DNA of 64,000 nucleotides from Cacajao melanocephalus (GCA_963573385.1 CAUYLG010026807.1:124001-188000), one strand, 5' to 3'. Shown: positions 51,156 to 63,605, counted from the stretch's first letter. Notes: generated by a model not told the origin, from the letters alone. Translations and numbers: made by a program.

Positions 51156-52770
51156 AAAGACCTTAGAATATAGCTCTTCCTTTCAGAGACAGACCAGTAG
51201 CAATTCATCAATCAAGAGACTTTTACTCAGTGTCGACTCTGGGCAAATCATCCTATTAGGAAATATGGAAGAGACCCCGAAACATTTCCAACATAGGCAA
51301 GGAGCTCTCATTTTAGTTGGAAAGAGAAGAGAGTCCTATGGATGAAAAGAAGGGCCATAAAGAGGGCGTGGGAGACGCTAAATTACATGATCCCATTTGA
51401 TCATCATCATCACAAAGTAACATCAGCATTTGTATTCCCATTATACGGATGAGAACACTGAGAGCAGAGAGGGTAAGTGACTTGTTCATGGTCACACAGC
51501 TGGTAAACGGCAATAAAATGCTCATTCTTAGTCTGTTTGACTCTCATGGGGCCAGAATCCAAGTGAGGTTTTCATATTGATTTTGCCTTCCTGTTGATTT
51601 TGTCAGGGATAAGCATACGTTTTAGAAAAACAAAATGGCATTTGGCGTGCTTCCCTTCGCTCTATTCCTTAAGGAGGACTGAGGAACCACTAGCTTTAGA
51701 TTGAAGCTTTAATGTCCTCTTCTGTGGATAAGCAATAATTCTTATCTGGCCTTGTCCGTGTGTGTTTCCACGGCCAGATCTCCTTTCCTTTCCTGGCTGA
51801 TACTCCCTTCCCCCACTCACATCTTCCCACGTTCGCTTAGCTTCTTTCTCTCTTTCCCTTTCCTCATACACACAAATTCAGACACACACCTTCCCACCTC
51901 ACACCCATATGCAAAATAAAATTAGAAATATCACCCGACTCATAAGGTATTTGGGGAATGGAGATCTTCAGTCAGTATACAAAAATCCAAGCACCCCAGG
52001 CTCCCTCCCCGCCAAGCCCATGTGAGAGGCAGACAGAGCTTGTGAAAAGGGGCCCAGACAGCCGCGATTATGATCCAAAGCTGCTCTGAAGGGAAAAGGG
52101 CCATGTGTGCTTCCCTGTGTCTGTCCTGTGGTCACTGGAACTCACAAGGCTACCAGCTGCTCACGGCCACCATGTGGCATACTGTTCTTTCACTTATATG
52201 TAAGATCCTTTCAGAATGTGAAAAGGTTTCTTGGCCTCTTTTTTTATTTTGATGTACACTGATAAATTACAGAGAAAACAGTGTCTGGTGATTCAAGAAT
52301 AGAGGCTGAGCTGATCAGCATATGGCCCTCATTTCAAGGGATTGCTCTTGTTTTAATCAGCCAGTTGAGAAGGCAATAAACAATTATTTATTGATTAAGT
52401 ATGCCATCATCCAGAGGAGTGGAACAGGGCAGGTAGATGAGCTACGACACCCAGGAAATTGAGCATAGTGATGGCACCAATATTCCTGCAGTGTTTGATG
52501 TTTCTAAGGCTCTCTCTGCTCCCCCACACCCCCACTATTTGATACACACTGGTGTCACTACCCTCTTGGTGCCTCATAGAACTCACCTTAGCAGAGTGGA
52601 GCCCTGGAAGGGAAAGGAAATAGAAATAGGAAGGTGGGGGTGGGGCTCCAAGCAGAAGCTCCAAGTTCAAGCTCTGTGTCTGGATAAACTCCCATTGTGT
52701 TTTTTCCTCCCAAATCAGAGCGGCCCCTGGGTCCCAGGGCGATACTGGGTTGTATGGAGGCTGAGAATAG
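51156..52770. other. Mostly single-copy DNA
   Basis: Antisense MIR core lies at about 51425-51520 ('cacacagctggtaaacggc'). The rest has no named repeat. The part 52020-52430 is free of repeats and could be a conserved element, which I cannot test. Confidence 0.4.
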
Positions 52771-52774
52771 CAGA

Positions 52775-53005
52775 ATTCATGCTAGAACCAGGTTCAAGTT
52801 CAGGCTCTGTCACTTCATGGCTGTATGACCTTAGACATGCGACTTAGCTTCTCTGAGCCTCAACCTCCTCATCCCCAGAATGGGGCTCAGCCAGCTTCAC
52901 AGATTAGGCTGAGAGGATTAAGGAAGCATCTTATGCTAAAGGCTTAGCACATCGCCTGCTACCTAGTAGGGGCCAGATAAGTAGCGTCTCTAATTATGAT
53001 CTAAT
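52775..53005 (+). mobile_element. MIR element, near full length
   Basis: 'tcaagttcaggctctgtcac', 'ggctgtatgaccttagacat', 'gcctcaacctcctcatcccc' and 'gctgagaggattaaggaagc' are in MIR order. Confidence 0.8.
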
Positions 53006-53024
53006 CAAGCAGTGCTTGCCCTGG

Positions 53025-53190
53025 GCAGGCCCTCTTTAAGGGTTTTACATAGATTGTCATTTAACCCTCATATCTCTATTTTACAGATGAGGAAACTGGA
53101 ATCTAAGATTACACTGGAATTTACAGACGAAGAAACTGGAATCTGAGAGCTCACAGTAGTGAATGGTGGATATTCAAACCCAGGTAGACA
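53025..53190 (-). mobile_element. MIR with internal duplication
   Basis: 'cagatgaggaaactggaatc' at about 53086 recurs as 'cagacgaagaaactggaatc' at about 53124, so a MIR segment of nearly 40 bp is tandemly repeated. Confidence 0.7.
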
Positions 53191-53399
53191 GGCTCCAGTG
53201 TCCCAACTCCCAACCCTCTGTACCTAGCCCCTTCGAGGAGATGACGCTGATCTTCATGGGTGTTGCCCTGGCAAGCTGACCTCTCAAACCCCCAGGGTTC
53301 CCTTCAGTCCGAGGGGAGAGTAGGGAAGGTCGTGGGACAGCCGAGAGGGAAAGGCACGGTGATGTCTGGAGCATTCATATCAGGGCTGAATCCCAATCT

Positions 53400-54450
53400 C
53401 CCAGCTGGAACGGGCGGCTGAAACCAGGCAGGGCGCCCCAGCCCGCTCAAGGGGAACCGGGAGGGGAGGGGGGCAAGTCCACGATGCTAAGACTGGCGGC
53501 CAGAGCACCGCCCCCAGGAGCGGAGGGAGGGGTGGCGGGGCTAGGGGGTGCCCAGCTGCCATCCCCGCCGCTTCCTGGCCCCTACTCGCTGGCACCCAAG
53601 TGGGAAGCCAGCAGCTGCCCGTTCCCTCCTCCCCACATCCCCGCTACCTGCCCAGTTCCCGACGCGAAGCGCAGGCTGCGAGCCAGCCGGGCCGAGCCCA
53701 CAACTTTGCAGCCTCGGGCAGGGCGAAAGCCGGCGTCCGGGGCTCCTCTTGTCGGCGACCAGAGCTCGGTGAGTTCATTTCCTCGCCCCTCCGCGGCGGC
53801 GGCAGTGCGGCGGCGGAGGCGCGGGGGGCGGCTTCCCGTGCGTCCGGGAGGCAGTGGCCGAGAAGCCGGCGGCTGCCCGCGCGGCCGGTCTTTCCAGGGC
53901 TCCGGCTGTGCCGCCCTCTGCCGCGGGTGAGGCGGGCGCCAGTGCTGAACGGGCAGTTCCCCGCGCCCCGGGGCCCCACGGGCGGCCCCCGCTGTTCCTT
54001 CTCCAGCGAAGGCCGAGCTGAGGCTGCCCGCCGAGCGCCCCTCACTCCCCTCGCCCCTGTCCTTCGCCTTCCCAGCTCTGCGGCGCATCTGGCTGCTCCC
54101 GCGCCCCCCTGGCGACCGGCGCGGGGAAGACACTTGCTTCGCTGGAGCCCCAGGCCGAGGGCTCTCTGGGGTGGGCAGCGCCGCCGCAGCCCCCGGCGGC
54201 GCATGACTGGGGGCGGTGCCCAGCCCCCGGCGACCACCCTCAGGCGTGCCCTGCGCTGCGCCCCAGATGCAGGGAGAGGACCGCCCTCTCCAAGGGCTGC
54301 GGGTTCCCGGGGGGCGTTGGCACCTGCAAAGGGGATTCCAAGGTGACCAGTCGCCCTGTCCTGACGGGACAGCCGGGACGGAGGCCTCGTGGCATCCACC
54401 CGTCCTAGGCGCAACCGCCTTGCCAGAACTTTTCTCGCGCCTCCGGCTGG
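53400..54450 (+). promoter_or_regulatory. ZDHHC22: ZDHHC22 CpG-island promoter
   Basis: CpG density and GC content rise sharply at about 53400 and stay high to about 54450, with GC-box-like 'accgccccc' and 'ggggggcgg' and no obvious TATA box. It lies 1.2-2.2 kb upstream of the ZDHHC22 start codon on the same strand, as expected for the promoter and non-coding first exon. 'agctcg' followed by GTGAGT at 53769 is the best splice donor here and could end exon 1. Other weaker donors (near 53927) exist. The long overlapping frames on both strands of this block are a GC-content effect. Confidence 0.7.
53690..53768 (+). other. ZDHHC22: Candidate ZDHHC22 non-coding exon 1
   Basis: The end is set by a strong donor, CTCG then GTGAGT, at 53769. 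The start is unknown, and I give only a nominal left limit inside the CpG island. It would be spliced to the acceptor at 55624. Transcript data are needed to decide the real leader. Confidence 0.35.
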
Positions 54451-54479
54451 CAGATTCTTTAGCCCCTGGAAAAGTTCTC

Positions 54480-55624
54480 TAGGGCGCACGGAATCCTATT
54501 TCTCGGTGGCTTAGGAGGCTGGCCAGGAACCCCGGCTGTGAGGAATGGGGTGGGGTGGGAATGCGGTGAGGGCTGCGCACGGCAGCGGGGTCGATCCCGG
54601 GAAAGGCTGGCCAAGCATCCACTCGTGCGCACAGGGTGGGCTTGTTGGCATGGAAAGGATTTCGGCGCCATGAGGGTTGTTTGGGTTTCTCCCACCAGCA
54701 GGGCGGGAGGCAGGCGCGAAGGGGGGGATTTCAATTTCTCCTCAAATGAAAACCCTCTTTGCAAAGAAATAGCCCGGGCAGCCAGCGTTGGAGAGATGTG
54801 CTGGCCAGGACCCGCTGACACAGGCATTCTGGCTGCGCCCCCACCCCACCCGGTGCCCGAGAGCGAGTGCGAATGTATCGATTGTTTTAATAGATTTTTT
54901 TTTAAAGCTAGGTGGCAGAGGCTGCGTGTCTGTACACGCAGATATATACATACACAAATACAGATACTGAAGAGCGCAGATTACACGTACGGAGTCACGC
55001 ACAAGGACACACACATACACACACACACACACATCGTGGGCCCGCACGCACACATACCTCCAAAGAGCCTTGGGTAACCGGTGAGGTCCCTGAGTGCTGC
55101 CCAAGATGTGTGTGTGGGTGGGGGCGCGCGGGAGGAGAAAGGGGAGTGTGAAGCAGGACTTCCAGCAGGTCAAATGCCGCTGATTTCTCTGCCCCCGATC
55201 CCAAATCCTTCCCTTTCTCTTCCTAGGGAGGTCTGAATCAGAAATCCCAAACCTGGGCTTGTTTCCCCAGCCACAGAGGGGAGGAGCCCTATCCCCCAGC
55301 TACCCCAACCCTCACAACTCCCGTAGACTGCAAACGAGTCCCTCCCTCCCGTGCCTGACTCTGCCGCGCCAAGGCGCCGAGGTCGCTCAAAACCCCAGGC
55401 AGCAGTCATCCCCAGGTAGGGCCTGGACCCGAGGCCGCTGCGGGCTCGGGGTCTCTGGCCTGCCTGGTCCGGGGTTGGGGAACTGGGGAGGGGAAATCCG
55501 CGGGGCAGGGGTTGGGGGCGTGGAGTCGCGTGCAGCGCCCCAGACGCGCGGCGCTGATGAGCGCGCGAGGGCGCCCCCTGGACGCCGCAGTCAGCCAGTC
55601 CTCTTCTCACCCTGGGCCCCGCAG
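54480..55624 (+). other. ZDHHC22: ZDHHC22 leader intron, lower part
   Basis: GC-rich in patches, with a CA microsatellite at 55006-55034. It ends in 'ctgggccccgcag' at 55624, a fair acceptor placed 14 nt before the start codon. A second acceptor with a long pyrimidine tract ('ccctttctcttcctag', ending 55226) and a donor at 55415 could define an optional 188-nt leader exon. Confidence 0.55.
55006..55034. repeat. (CA)n microsatellite in leader intron
   Basis: ACACAC units with one AT interruption. Confidence 0.95.
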
Positions 55625-55638
55625 GAATGTAATCGAGG

Positions 55639-56164
55639 ATGCTGGCCCTGCGGCTGCTCAACGTCGTGGCCCCCGCCTACTTCTTGTGCATCTCCCTGGT
55701 GACCTTCGTGCTGCAGCTCTTCCTCTTCCTGCCCAGCATGCGCGAAGACCCCGCGGCCGCCCGGCTCTTCTCGCCGGCCCTGCTCCACGGGGCGCTCTTC
55801 CTGTTCCTCTCGGCCAACGCCCTGGGCAATTACGTCCTGGTCATCCAGAACTCCCCGGACGACCTGGGCACCTGCCAGGGGACCTCGGCCACGAAGGCTC
55901 CGTGCTCCTCACCTAGCACCCACTTCTGCCGAGTGTGCGCCAGAGTCACCCTGAGGCACGACCATCACTGTTTCTTCACCGGCAACTGCATCGGCAGCAG
56001 GAACATGCGCAACTTCGTCCTGTTCTGCCTCTACACCTCCCTGGCCTGCCTCTACTCCATGGTGGCCGGCGTGGCCTACATCTCCGCAGTCCTTTCCATC
56101 TCCTTCGCCCACCCCCTGGCCTTCCTCACGCTCCTGCCCACCTCCATCAGCCAGTTCTTCTCCG
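55639..56164 (+). CDS. ZDHHC22: ZDHHC22 palmitoyltransferase, coding exon 1
   Basis: This exon encodes residues 1-175 and the first base of codon 176 of ZDHHC22, a multi-pass membrane enzyme that attaches palmitate to protein cysteines. In humans BK potassium channels are a reported substrate. The start is ATG at 55639 with A at -3, 14 nt inside the exon (acceptor at 55624). Hydrophobic helices lie at about 10-32, 46-70 and from 124 onward. The catalytic DHHC is at residues 108-111 within HDHHCFFTGNCIG. The cysteine-rich domain is atypical: C97, C100, C111 and C117 are present, but the usual third finger cysteine is V103. The donor 'tccg' then GTGAGT at 56165 is strong. Residues about 78-91 differ from the human protein as I recall it. 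Identity is very sure. Confidence 0.97.
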
Positions 56165-56775
56165 GTGAGTGGGCCTTGGCAGGCAGGTTGGGCTCTACAC
56201 AAAGACCTCCCACCCCAAAGGTTGCCAGACCCCAAACCCCAACCTCAAAAGTTGCCAGATTTAGCAATACAGACCGTTCTGCTAAATTAAAATTTCAGAT
56301 AAACAACTCACAATTTTTTGGTGTAATCATGTCCCAGATATTGTATGAGACACACTGAGAAAATTTGCTATTGGCTATCTGAAATGCAAATTAAGTGGAC
56401 ATGCTGTATTTTATTGGCAACGTCCCCCCTTGCCCCCATCATCCTCATCCATCACGCTGTCCATATGCTATAAAGTTGTGGCATCCAGGCAATACACCTT
56501 GCCAGGCAGGGCTGGGTGCTGGCCCTCCTTCCACATGGCCTTGTGAGGTTCAACCATGCTATGACCTTCCTCTGCCTGGACCCCAGTCCTGCTCACATGT
56601 CACCCAAGGACTCTGCTCTCCAGAGGTCTCACCAGCCAATTGCAGTAATATTGAACTTGCTGCCAGCCCAGCCCAGCAGGAGGTAAGCCCTGTCCTCCTG
56701 CCTATTAGGTTTGCTCTCACCAGCCTGTTCTCCAGCCTGCTGATGGCTCAGAGCAGAGGGAACTTGGGAGAGGCA

Positions 56776-57091
<316 letters not shown>

Positions 57092-57284
57092 TAGCATGCA
57101 CCAAGGACCACTTCCTGATACCTGGCCCTAGAAGAACTTGGCTCCTGGTGGCAGTTCTTACTTTATTTGGCCTTGATACTGGCTCCTACTGCATTTCTTC
57201 CACTTCCTCCCTATCCTGGCCTTTGACTCTGAATGGCTTAGCTTCCACAATAGGTATTGTACGTGTGCTTGTTCGTCCGTGGAT

Positions 57285-57430
57285 GGCAATGTAATCTCCA
57301 TTTCTCAGATGATGAAACTGAGACTCACATGGGATTAAGTGGCTTGCCTAGTGTCTTCCTACTACTGAGTAGAAGTCTCTGGTCTGCCTCTCAGGTCCTT
57401 AATCCACAGTCTGATGCTCTTCCGCAGTAG
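57285..57430 (-). mobile_element. MIR fragment
   Basis: 'cagatgatgaaactgagact' and 'cttaatccacagtctgatgc' are antisense MIR core. Confidence 0.65.
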
Positions 57431-58335
57431 CTCAGGGAATAGAGCATGCTTCCTCACCTGTTGGCCTTCTAGGAGCAAAGAAAGATAAGGGGCAGCTACT
57501 TCTACTGAAAGCCCAAAATTGTTTTGAGGTGCCTGGGCTGAACATTCATAAAAATTCTGCTCTACTCTGGGGGAAGCCATCATTTCAGCGTTTGTGGTGG
57601 CTACAGCCCAGTTCTTCCCAGGCGTGGAACTGTCTTGCCATTTGGCAGTGGGAACACAGAGGTGCAGGGGGAGACCTAGCTATGGGGGCTGCCTTCAGGG
57701 CTGGTGGCTGAGCTGGGTCCAGAACTCACAGCTTTCAGGCCTTCTGGATCCCAGCATTGGCACAGGAGGCTGCCAGGACCGAAATAACCAGGATGGGGGA
57801 CGGTGGGTGGGTGGGCTAGGGGGTGGAGTGTGAGCACAGACAGGTGGAGGAATGAGGAGAGCCAACAAGCCCGCTTCTACTTTCTTATCCAAGTGTTTCG
57901 CCAACCGTAAAAATGGACGGTTCCAGAAGGAGGACCTTGAAATGGTTTGATTTGAGATAAATCTGGGCTTGAGGCCTGTCCATATGTGCTAGGTTTGATC
58001 TGATGGGAGAACAGAGTCAGTGAGTGCCCACCTTGGGGCCCAGACTCCTGTGCCAGCTTAAGGATGAGTTCTAGTGTCTTTCACTTCCTCAGCATACCCA
58101 CTGGGAAAAGGTGACCAAGACTTCTTACCTCCTACTCTCCTGTGTCATCCTTGGCGACCTTTCATCTTTCCTCTAGACAACCTCCTTCTCTCCCTCCCGT
58201 GACATACACCCCACCTGTTCAGCTTTTTCTTTTCCCATTCCTCTTCTTCCCTAACTCTCAATCTGAACAGTTGAGAGCACCCTCTCTCATCTGCTCAGGA
58301 GGACAGGTGGACAGGGAGGAGTAAGAAGCATGGGT
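57431..58335. other. Intronic single-copy DNA
   Basis: No exon or named repeat was recognised. Confidence 0.4.
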
Positions 58336-58339
58336 TGCT

Positions 58340-58600
<261 letters not shown>

Positions 58601-58934
58601 GAGCTGTCCCCAACTCTGGTACAGATCTGAGTCAGATCTATCACCAGAGCATGGGTGGCTGTGAGTTTGGGCCTCGAGAGCTAAAAGAGGGAGGGTTCTT
58701 CTAGTGTGAAGGTGAGGCCCTCAGCTGATCCAAAGTGGGAGGCAGCTAGCTAGTTAGCTTTCAGAAGCTGTCTTTTCTTTTGGTGTTGTGGGACCAGTAC
58801 AGGTTGTTGTGTCACCTCTCTTAACCTTATTCTTATCTGGGAAATGGAGATGCCACCATCTGACCTGTATCTTGGCATTTGGGTAAGTACACCAGCATGG
58901 TGGGTACTACCAGAAAGTCCAGTAGGAAGGAAAG

Positions 58935-59172
58935 GGGACTAATGTTCATTGAGCACCTATTATGTACCACCCACTATGCATGTCTCATTTCACCTATTCC
59001 TCATGACAAGTCCATATTATCATATCCATTTTTAAGGCTCAGAAATCAAAGACTCAGCAAGGTTAAGTTGCACCAACACCACACAGCTCGTATGATTCCA
59101 ACCCAAGATTTAGAGTTGGGACTGCTTCCCTCCAAAGCTCATAGCCTTTCCACTACACCACACTGCCTCTCG
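58935..59172 (-). mobile_element. MIR element, near full length
   Basis: 'ttgagcacctattatgtacc', 'ccatttttaaggctcagaaa', 'gatttagagttgggactgct' and 'ctacaccacactgcctct' are in antisense MIR order. Confidence 0.85.
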
Positions 59173-59174
59173 GG

Positions 59175-60500
59175 GGCTGCCTCTCTCAAGCTGTTTCTTG
59201 AATGAGCCACTTTGAGAGGGAGGGAGCTACTTGTCCTTGCATGTACTAAAAAATATGCTGGGTGATGATCTGTCAAAGGTGTTATAGATGCTTGTTAGGA
59301 GGAAGGGGCAAGGGAGATTGGCTGATGTGTCCTTTAAGGCCCATTAGGAAAATTCTGTGATTTTTGAAAAGAAGCAGAACTATTATTAAATAGTTAAGAG
59401 GGGCTGAAGCAGCCAGGTCCGGCAACTTCAAACACTTTTAGAGAAAGCAGGTCCCCAGAATAGCCTTTTGTAGCTGCTGCATGGGGCCAAGAAAGGGCCG
59501 CAAGGTCTTTTTTTCATGCCTTGATTTAGTGCCAGGAAAAAACCCTGTGGGAAACGGCTTCCATCTGCCCAGGCTTGTTCCTGGGGCAGCATTCGTTGCA
59601 AAACAGGCCTAAGCTTGACAGCTCTGATGTTCTTACATCTCAGCTCCAGGGCCATCTTTGCCTGTCAGCATTCCTCATGCCAAAGGGCACCATGGACCTG
59701 GGATCCTCCATCGTGCACATGGCTGCCTAAGCTAATCTGTGCCGACAAAGAAGAAGTGGGTCAGGGGATGGACAGCCCAATGTGAGCCCTGTCCCACTGC
59801 TGCCCCTGTGTTGGTGGAGGGGCTGCTCTAGATGGCAGCTGGGCCTATCTGTCTCCAACTTTGTAAGAACAAAAAACAAAAAACCCCAGCTACCCAAGCT
59901 CCTAGGGATGAGGACAAGAGGAAGCTGCTAATGAGAGAATCTGAATCAGATGCACATCCTCCCTGGCTGCTGAGTCCACCATTGCTCAGAATGGACAAAG
60001 TGTTGAAAGCCCAGTTTCCAGGGCTCTGGAAATTGGAGGCTGGAGAGACTTGGGAAGAGTTGGGCTGGGGCAAGAGAAGGTTAGGGAAAGGGCAAAATAT
60101 GGTTGAGATTTTCAGGGGCAGAATAGATTGTAAGGTGGTGTCCTTAGAACAGGTGCCCCCACCCCACCAGAGGAAGTGATAGAGTTGCCCTACAGGGAGC
60201 CAAGGGCCAAGGAGGGCTTTTGAATGAACCCCAGGTCCAGTGCCCTGGCTGCTGGGTAGGTCAAGGTAAGTGCCCTTTGCCACAACTGCCAAAGTGCAGC
60301 CCAGCCAGGACTCTAAGCCCTGGAAAGAAGGAGAAAGCTTGATAGTTTCAGGAGTTAAACTTGAACTCATTTTGGATGTGGTCTCCTGCTCTTTAAAATG
60401 ACCCTCTGCTGGGAGCACCGCACTGAGTGTGAACCAGGATGCTGACCACCCTGTACATAATTTTCTTGAATCATGCAGCCATATGAAATCATTATTGTTA
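59175..60500. other. Intronic single-copy DNA
   Basis: No exon or named repeat is seen. The long minus-strand open frame here is treated as chance. Confidence 0.4.
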
Positions 60501-60504
60501 TTAT

Positions 60505-60625
60505 TGTTATGCCATTGTACAGATGAGCAAGCTGCAACTGAGAGGTTAAGACACTTGGGCAAGTCCACACAACTGGGAGACTCAAACCTTGCATGGACCA
60601 GACACCCAAACTCTGAGGAAGAGTG
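60505..60625 (-). mobile_element. MIR fragment
   Basis: 'ccattgtacagatgagcaag' and 'agaggttaagacacttgggc' are antisense MIR core. Confidence 0.65.
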
Positions 60626-61417
60626 TGGAAGCTCTTACTCAGTGGTTATTTAAAACTAGTAATAAGAAGTACTTGGTTTAGAGGGATTCTGGGGAGATCC
60701 TGCCCCATGACACAGGGCTGATGACTTTAGGGGCCTCTTCTAGCAAGCTTTGACTGACGGAACTAGCTCTGGTGGAATGCCATGGCGGCCACACTGTCCT
60801 CTTGTTAACATTAATGATGACTGAATTATTCTCTAAGTTGGCGCTCTGGGCTGCCCTTGAGACTAAGCTCGTGATTTATTCTTCCTGGCTCTCCGTCATG
60901 CTGTCAGTTTCCTGAGTCCTCTCAGCCAGCGCTCCCAGAACAGTAGGGAGAAGGTGCTGCTATCTAGACAGCTGCCCAGGTACTCGCTCCCTCTTTAGGG
61001 TCCTCAGCTCACACCTCTCTCCTCCTAAGCAAAACCCCTTCACCCTGCTTCCAGCCCAAAAGGAGAAAGCAGAGAGAGACAGGCATCCCTGACTCTACGG
61101 AAACGTTATCAGCGGCCAGGTTCTGCCCCAGGAGCTGAGGGCTCTCCTTGCCAAGCTCATCGAGCTTATCTCTCTTCTCGGCCACCTCTCCAGTTTTCCC
61201 TTCTTGCCTCAGGTGCCATCCGCACCAAGAAAAAGTTAGGGCAGAGAGTTCTTCTTTCCTTTCCCTCGCTGCAGCTGCAGCACTGAGGTTGCTACAAAAT
61301 GTAGCATCAGTCTCATTAATCTCCCCTCTTCCCAGTGGAAAGCCTTTCTGGATCGCAGTTCTGCAGGCGGCCTGGCTGTAAAGAGGCTCTGGTGTTTCTC
61401 CTCCCACTGCCTTGCAG

Positions 61418-61683
61418 GAGCTGTCCTGGGTTCTGAAATGTTCGTCATCCTCATGCTCTACCTCTGGTTCGCCATCGGCCTGGCCTGCGCCGGCTTCTGC
61501 TGCCACCAGCTGCTGTTGATCCTCCGCGGGCAGACCCGCCACCAGGTGCGGAAGGGGGTGGCAGTGAGGGCCCGTCCCTGGCGCAAGAACTTACAAGAGG
61601 TCTTCGGAAAGAGGTGGCTGCTGGGCCTGCTGGTTCCCATGTTCAATGTCGGAAGTGAGAGCTCCAAGCAGCAGGATAAGTAG
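61418..61683 (+). CDS. ZDHHC22: ZDHHC22, last coding exon
   Basis: Acceptor 'tgccttgcag' ends at 61417. The exon completes Gly176 and encodes residues 177-263, then TAG at 61681-61683. Joined to the first coding exon it gives an uninterrupted 263-residue frame, the length I recall for human ZDHHC22. It holds a hydrophobic helix at about 183-211, a cluster of cysteines at its end (C199, C203, C204), then a basic cytosolic tail (RGQTRHQVRKG, RARPWRKN) ending SSKQQDK. The tail probably faces the cytosol, as in the DHHC family. The membrane-proximal cysteines are possible palmitoylation sites, which is inference. I see no clear TTxE motif of the kind many DHHC enzymes carry. Confidence 0.97.
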
Positions 61684-62515
61684 CAGACACTCCCGTCATT
61701 TCTCTCTCTCTGTCTTGACTCCTCCTGAGCATAAAACCACGGCAGCCTTGTCTCCACCCATGACCCACTACAATTTGTGCTGGTAAGGTCCTACCATCTC
61801 CCCTTCGTCTTCCACCCAGGAGAACAGCGTGGGCTGGTGGATCATGACAAGGAGGAAAAATGTCCACCCAGGCATTGCTAGGCTCCTCATGAGCCAGCCA
61901 GGTGACTGCTGGCCATTGGGCTGCCTCTGCTTTAGTTCCTTCCCCTTGGGACCCCTGCTTTTCCCTCTTCCTGGCTTATCCCTTCTGCACCATGTTTCAG
62001 TCATCACTGCTGTCTGCTGGAGCCCTTCCTCTCAGCCCCCATGTTGGGAGAGGGGAGTGGATTCTTGCTGCTGGTATGAGACTCCCTGGGACCTAGAGGC
62101 TGGCGAATATTTAAAATCACCACGTGTAAGAGGCAGCCAAGTCAGCTCTGCCAACTGCTAGGGGAGTTGGGAAAGAGTGGGTGTGTGTCCGCATCCCCTC
62201 TGTAGGAAAAAGAATTCAGTAGCTTGCTGCCCCTACCCTGACCATCCCAGGTTCAAGATCTTTTTTCTGGGAGACAGCAATCAATGGCCTGCTTTTTACA
62301 ACTGCTACTCCCTGTCCACCTTTTCCCACCTGGCCAGCCCAGCCCAGCCCAGGACCTGGCTGGATGCTTCATCTCCCTGGAACTCTTCCAGCCTTTCTAC
62401 TTGATCTCCAGACCCCCAGGTCTTTGCCAGATGCTGGGAAGGCAAGGAAGAAGGGAGAGGGAAGGAGAATTACTGATAAATGAAGGGGACATTCAACTGT
62501 ACAACCATATGGAAG

Positions 62516-62560
62516 GGTGTGTGTGTGTGTGAGAGAGAGACAGAGAGAAGAGAGAGAAGG
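62516..62560. repeat. (GT)n(GA)n microsatellite
   Basis: A GT run passes directly into a GA run. Confidence 0.9.
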
Positions 62561-63477
62561 GTGGTGGTGAGATGTGTTGTTAGAAACATGTAGGAATAAT
62601 GTCTAAGAGAAAGGGAGAAGTGAAAGGAACAACTGGGTTCATTAATGCCCTGTACAAAGGGCATTCCAGCAGCTGAAACTGTTCAATGTTTGAATGGCTG
62701 CCTGCCTGTGAAGGTAGTGAGTACCCTATCACTGAAGGTATTCCAGAAGAGTCTAGGCAGGTGTCTGCCAGGCATGCTGTGGAAGGGATTTCTGCACAGC
62801 GTCACTCTAGGTGAGCTTACACATTCCTTCCAACCCCAAGGTTCTGGTGTCCTGGTTGTGATTGCTGGACCCAGAGGCAAGATCTGCAGAGATGACTGTG
62901 AGATATTTGCTTTCCTGGAGGGGAGTGTGGGCATGGGAGGCGTCTGAAAATCAGAACCCAACAGCCACTGAAGAGAGTCTCTGCAGAGACAGGGCTACCT
63001 GGGTGGTTGAGGGGACTGGCATTGGAGAACAGAGAGATGGAGCAGTGTCAGTGTTGGTGGCTGGAGGAAGGGGGGGTGGGATGGGCAGTGGTGAGTTAAG
63101 GCTGGGGAGTGGAGATGACCAGAATATAAGGGTGCAATTCCCAGACCATCCCTGCGCATCTGACTGACTCCGGTGGAGGCACTGCTGTGTGTTCCGAAAC
63201 AGAGGACCAGACCCCTGGGGCATATGAGGAAGTGGGGACAACACAAGCGCCTCCTCCCGACTGGGTCCCAAAGCCAATATGACAACCATGCGGGCAGCAG
63301 AGCTGCATCCACACCCTGCAATGCCCAACCGCTGACCTCAGCAACCCTGCTGAGGGTGGCACAACACCCTCGGTTCTTGAGCAGAGCTTGGGAGGACTTG
63401 ACCGTGGTTCTGCCTTCACGTTCCCCTAGAGAGCTGATGTAGCATTGGCTTGACCTGCTCATACCTCTCCCTCCCAT

Positions 63478-63505
63478 ATTCATTCATTCATTCATTCATT
63501 CATCC
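63478..63505. repeat. (ATTC)n microsatellite
   Basis: About six ATTC units adjoin the old repeat that follows. Confidence 0.95.
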
Positions 63506-63605
63506 ATCCTACATATGTTTACTGACTGCCAACTACATTCCCAGCCTCTTCCAGGCACTGGCAATGCAGTGGTGAACAGGATGACAAGATTCATGCCATC
63601 AGGGG
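63506..63605. mobile_element. Ancient 'gtttactga...caggcactgg' repeat
   Basis: 'catatgtttactgactgcca', 'cttccaggcactggcaatgc' and 'agtggtgaacaggatgacaa' are the same family as 49520-49700. Confidence 0.55.

Noticed and set aside
53600..54489. 248- and 281-codon open frames on opposite strands of the CpG island
   Set aside because: High GC content removes stop codons. The frames overlap each other, are rich in Arg, Pro, Ala and Gly and have no domain features.
56165..56358. Read-through of the ZDHHC22 frame past 56164
   Set aside because: GTGAGT at 56165 is a strong donor and the exon at 61418 restores the known protein end. The extension is intronic.
59828..60568. 246-codon minus-strand frame in the ZDHHC22 intron
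   Set aside because: It contains MIR-derived sequence and a poly-Asn run from an ATT repeat. There are no motifs, no CpG promoter and no splice context.
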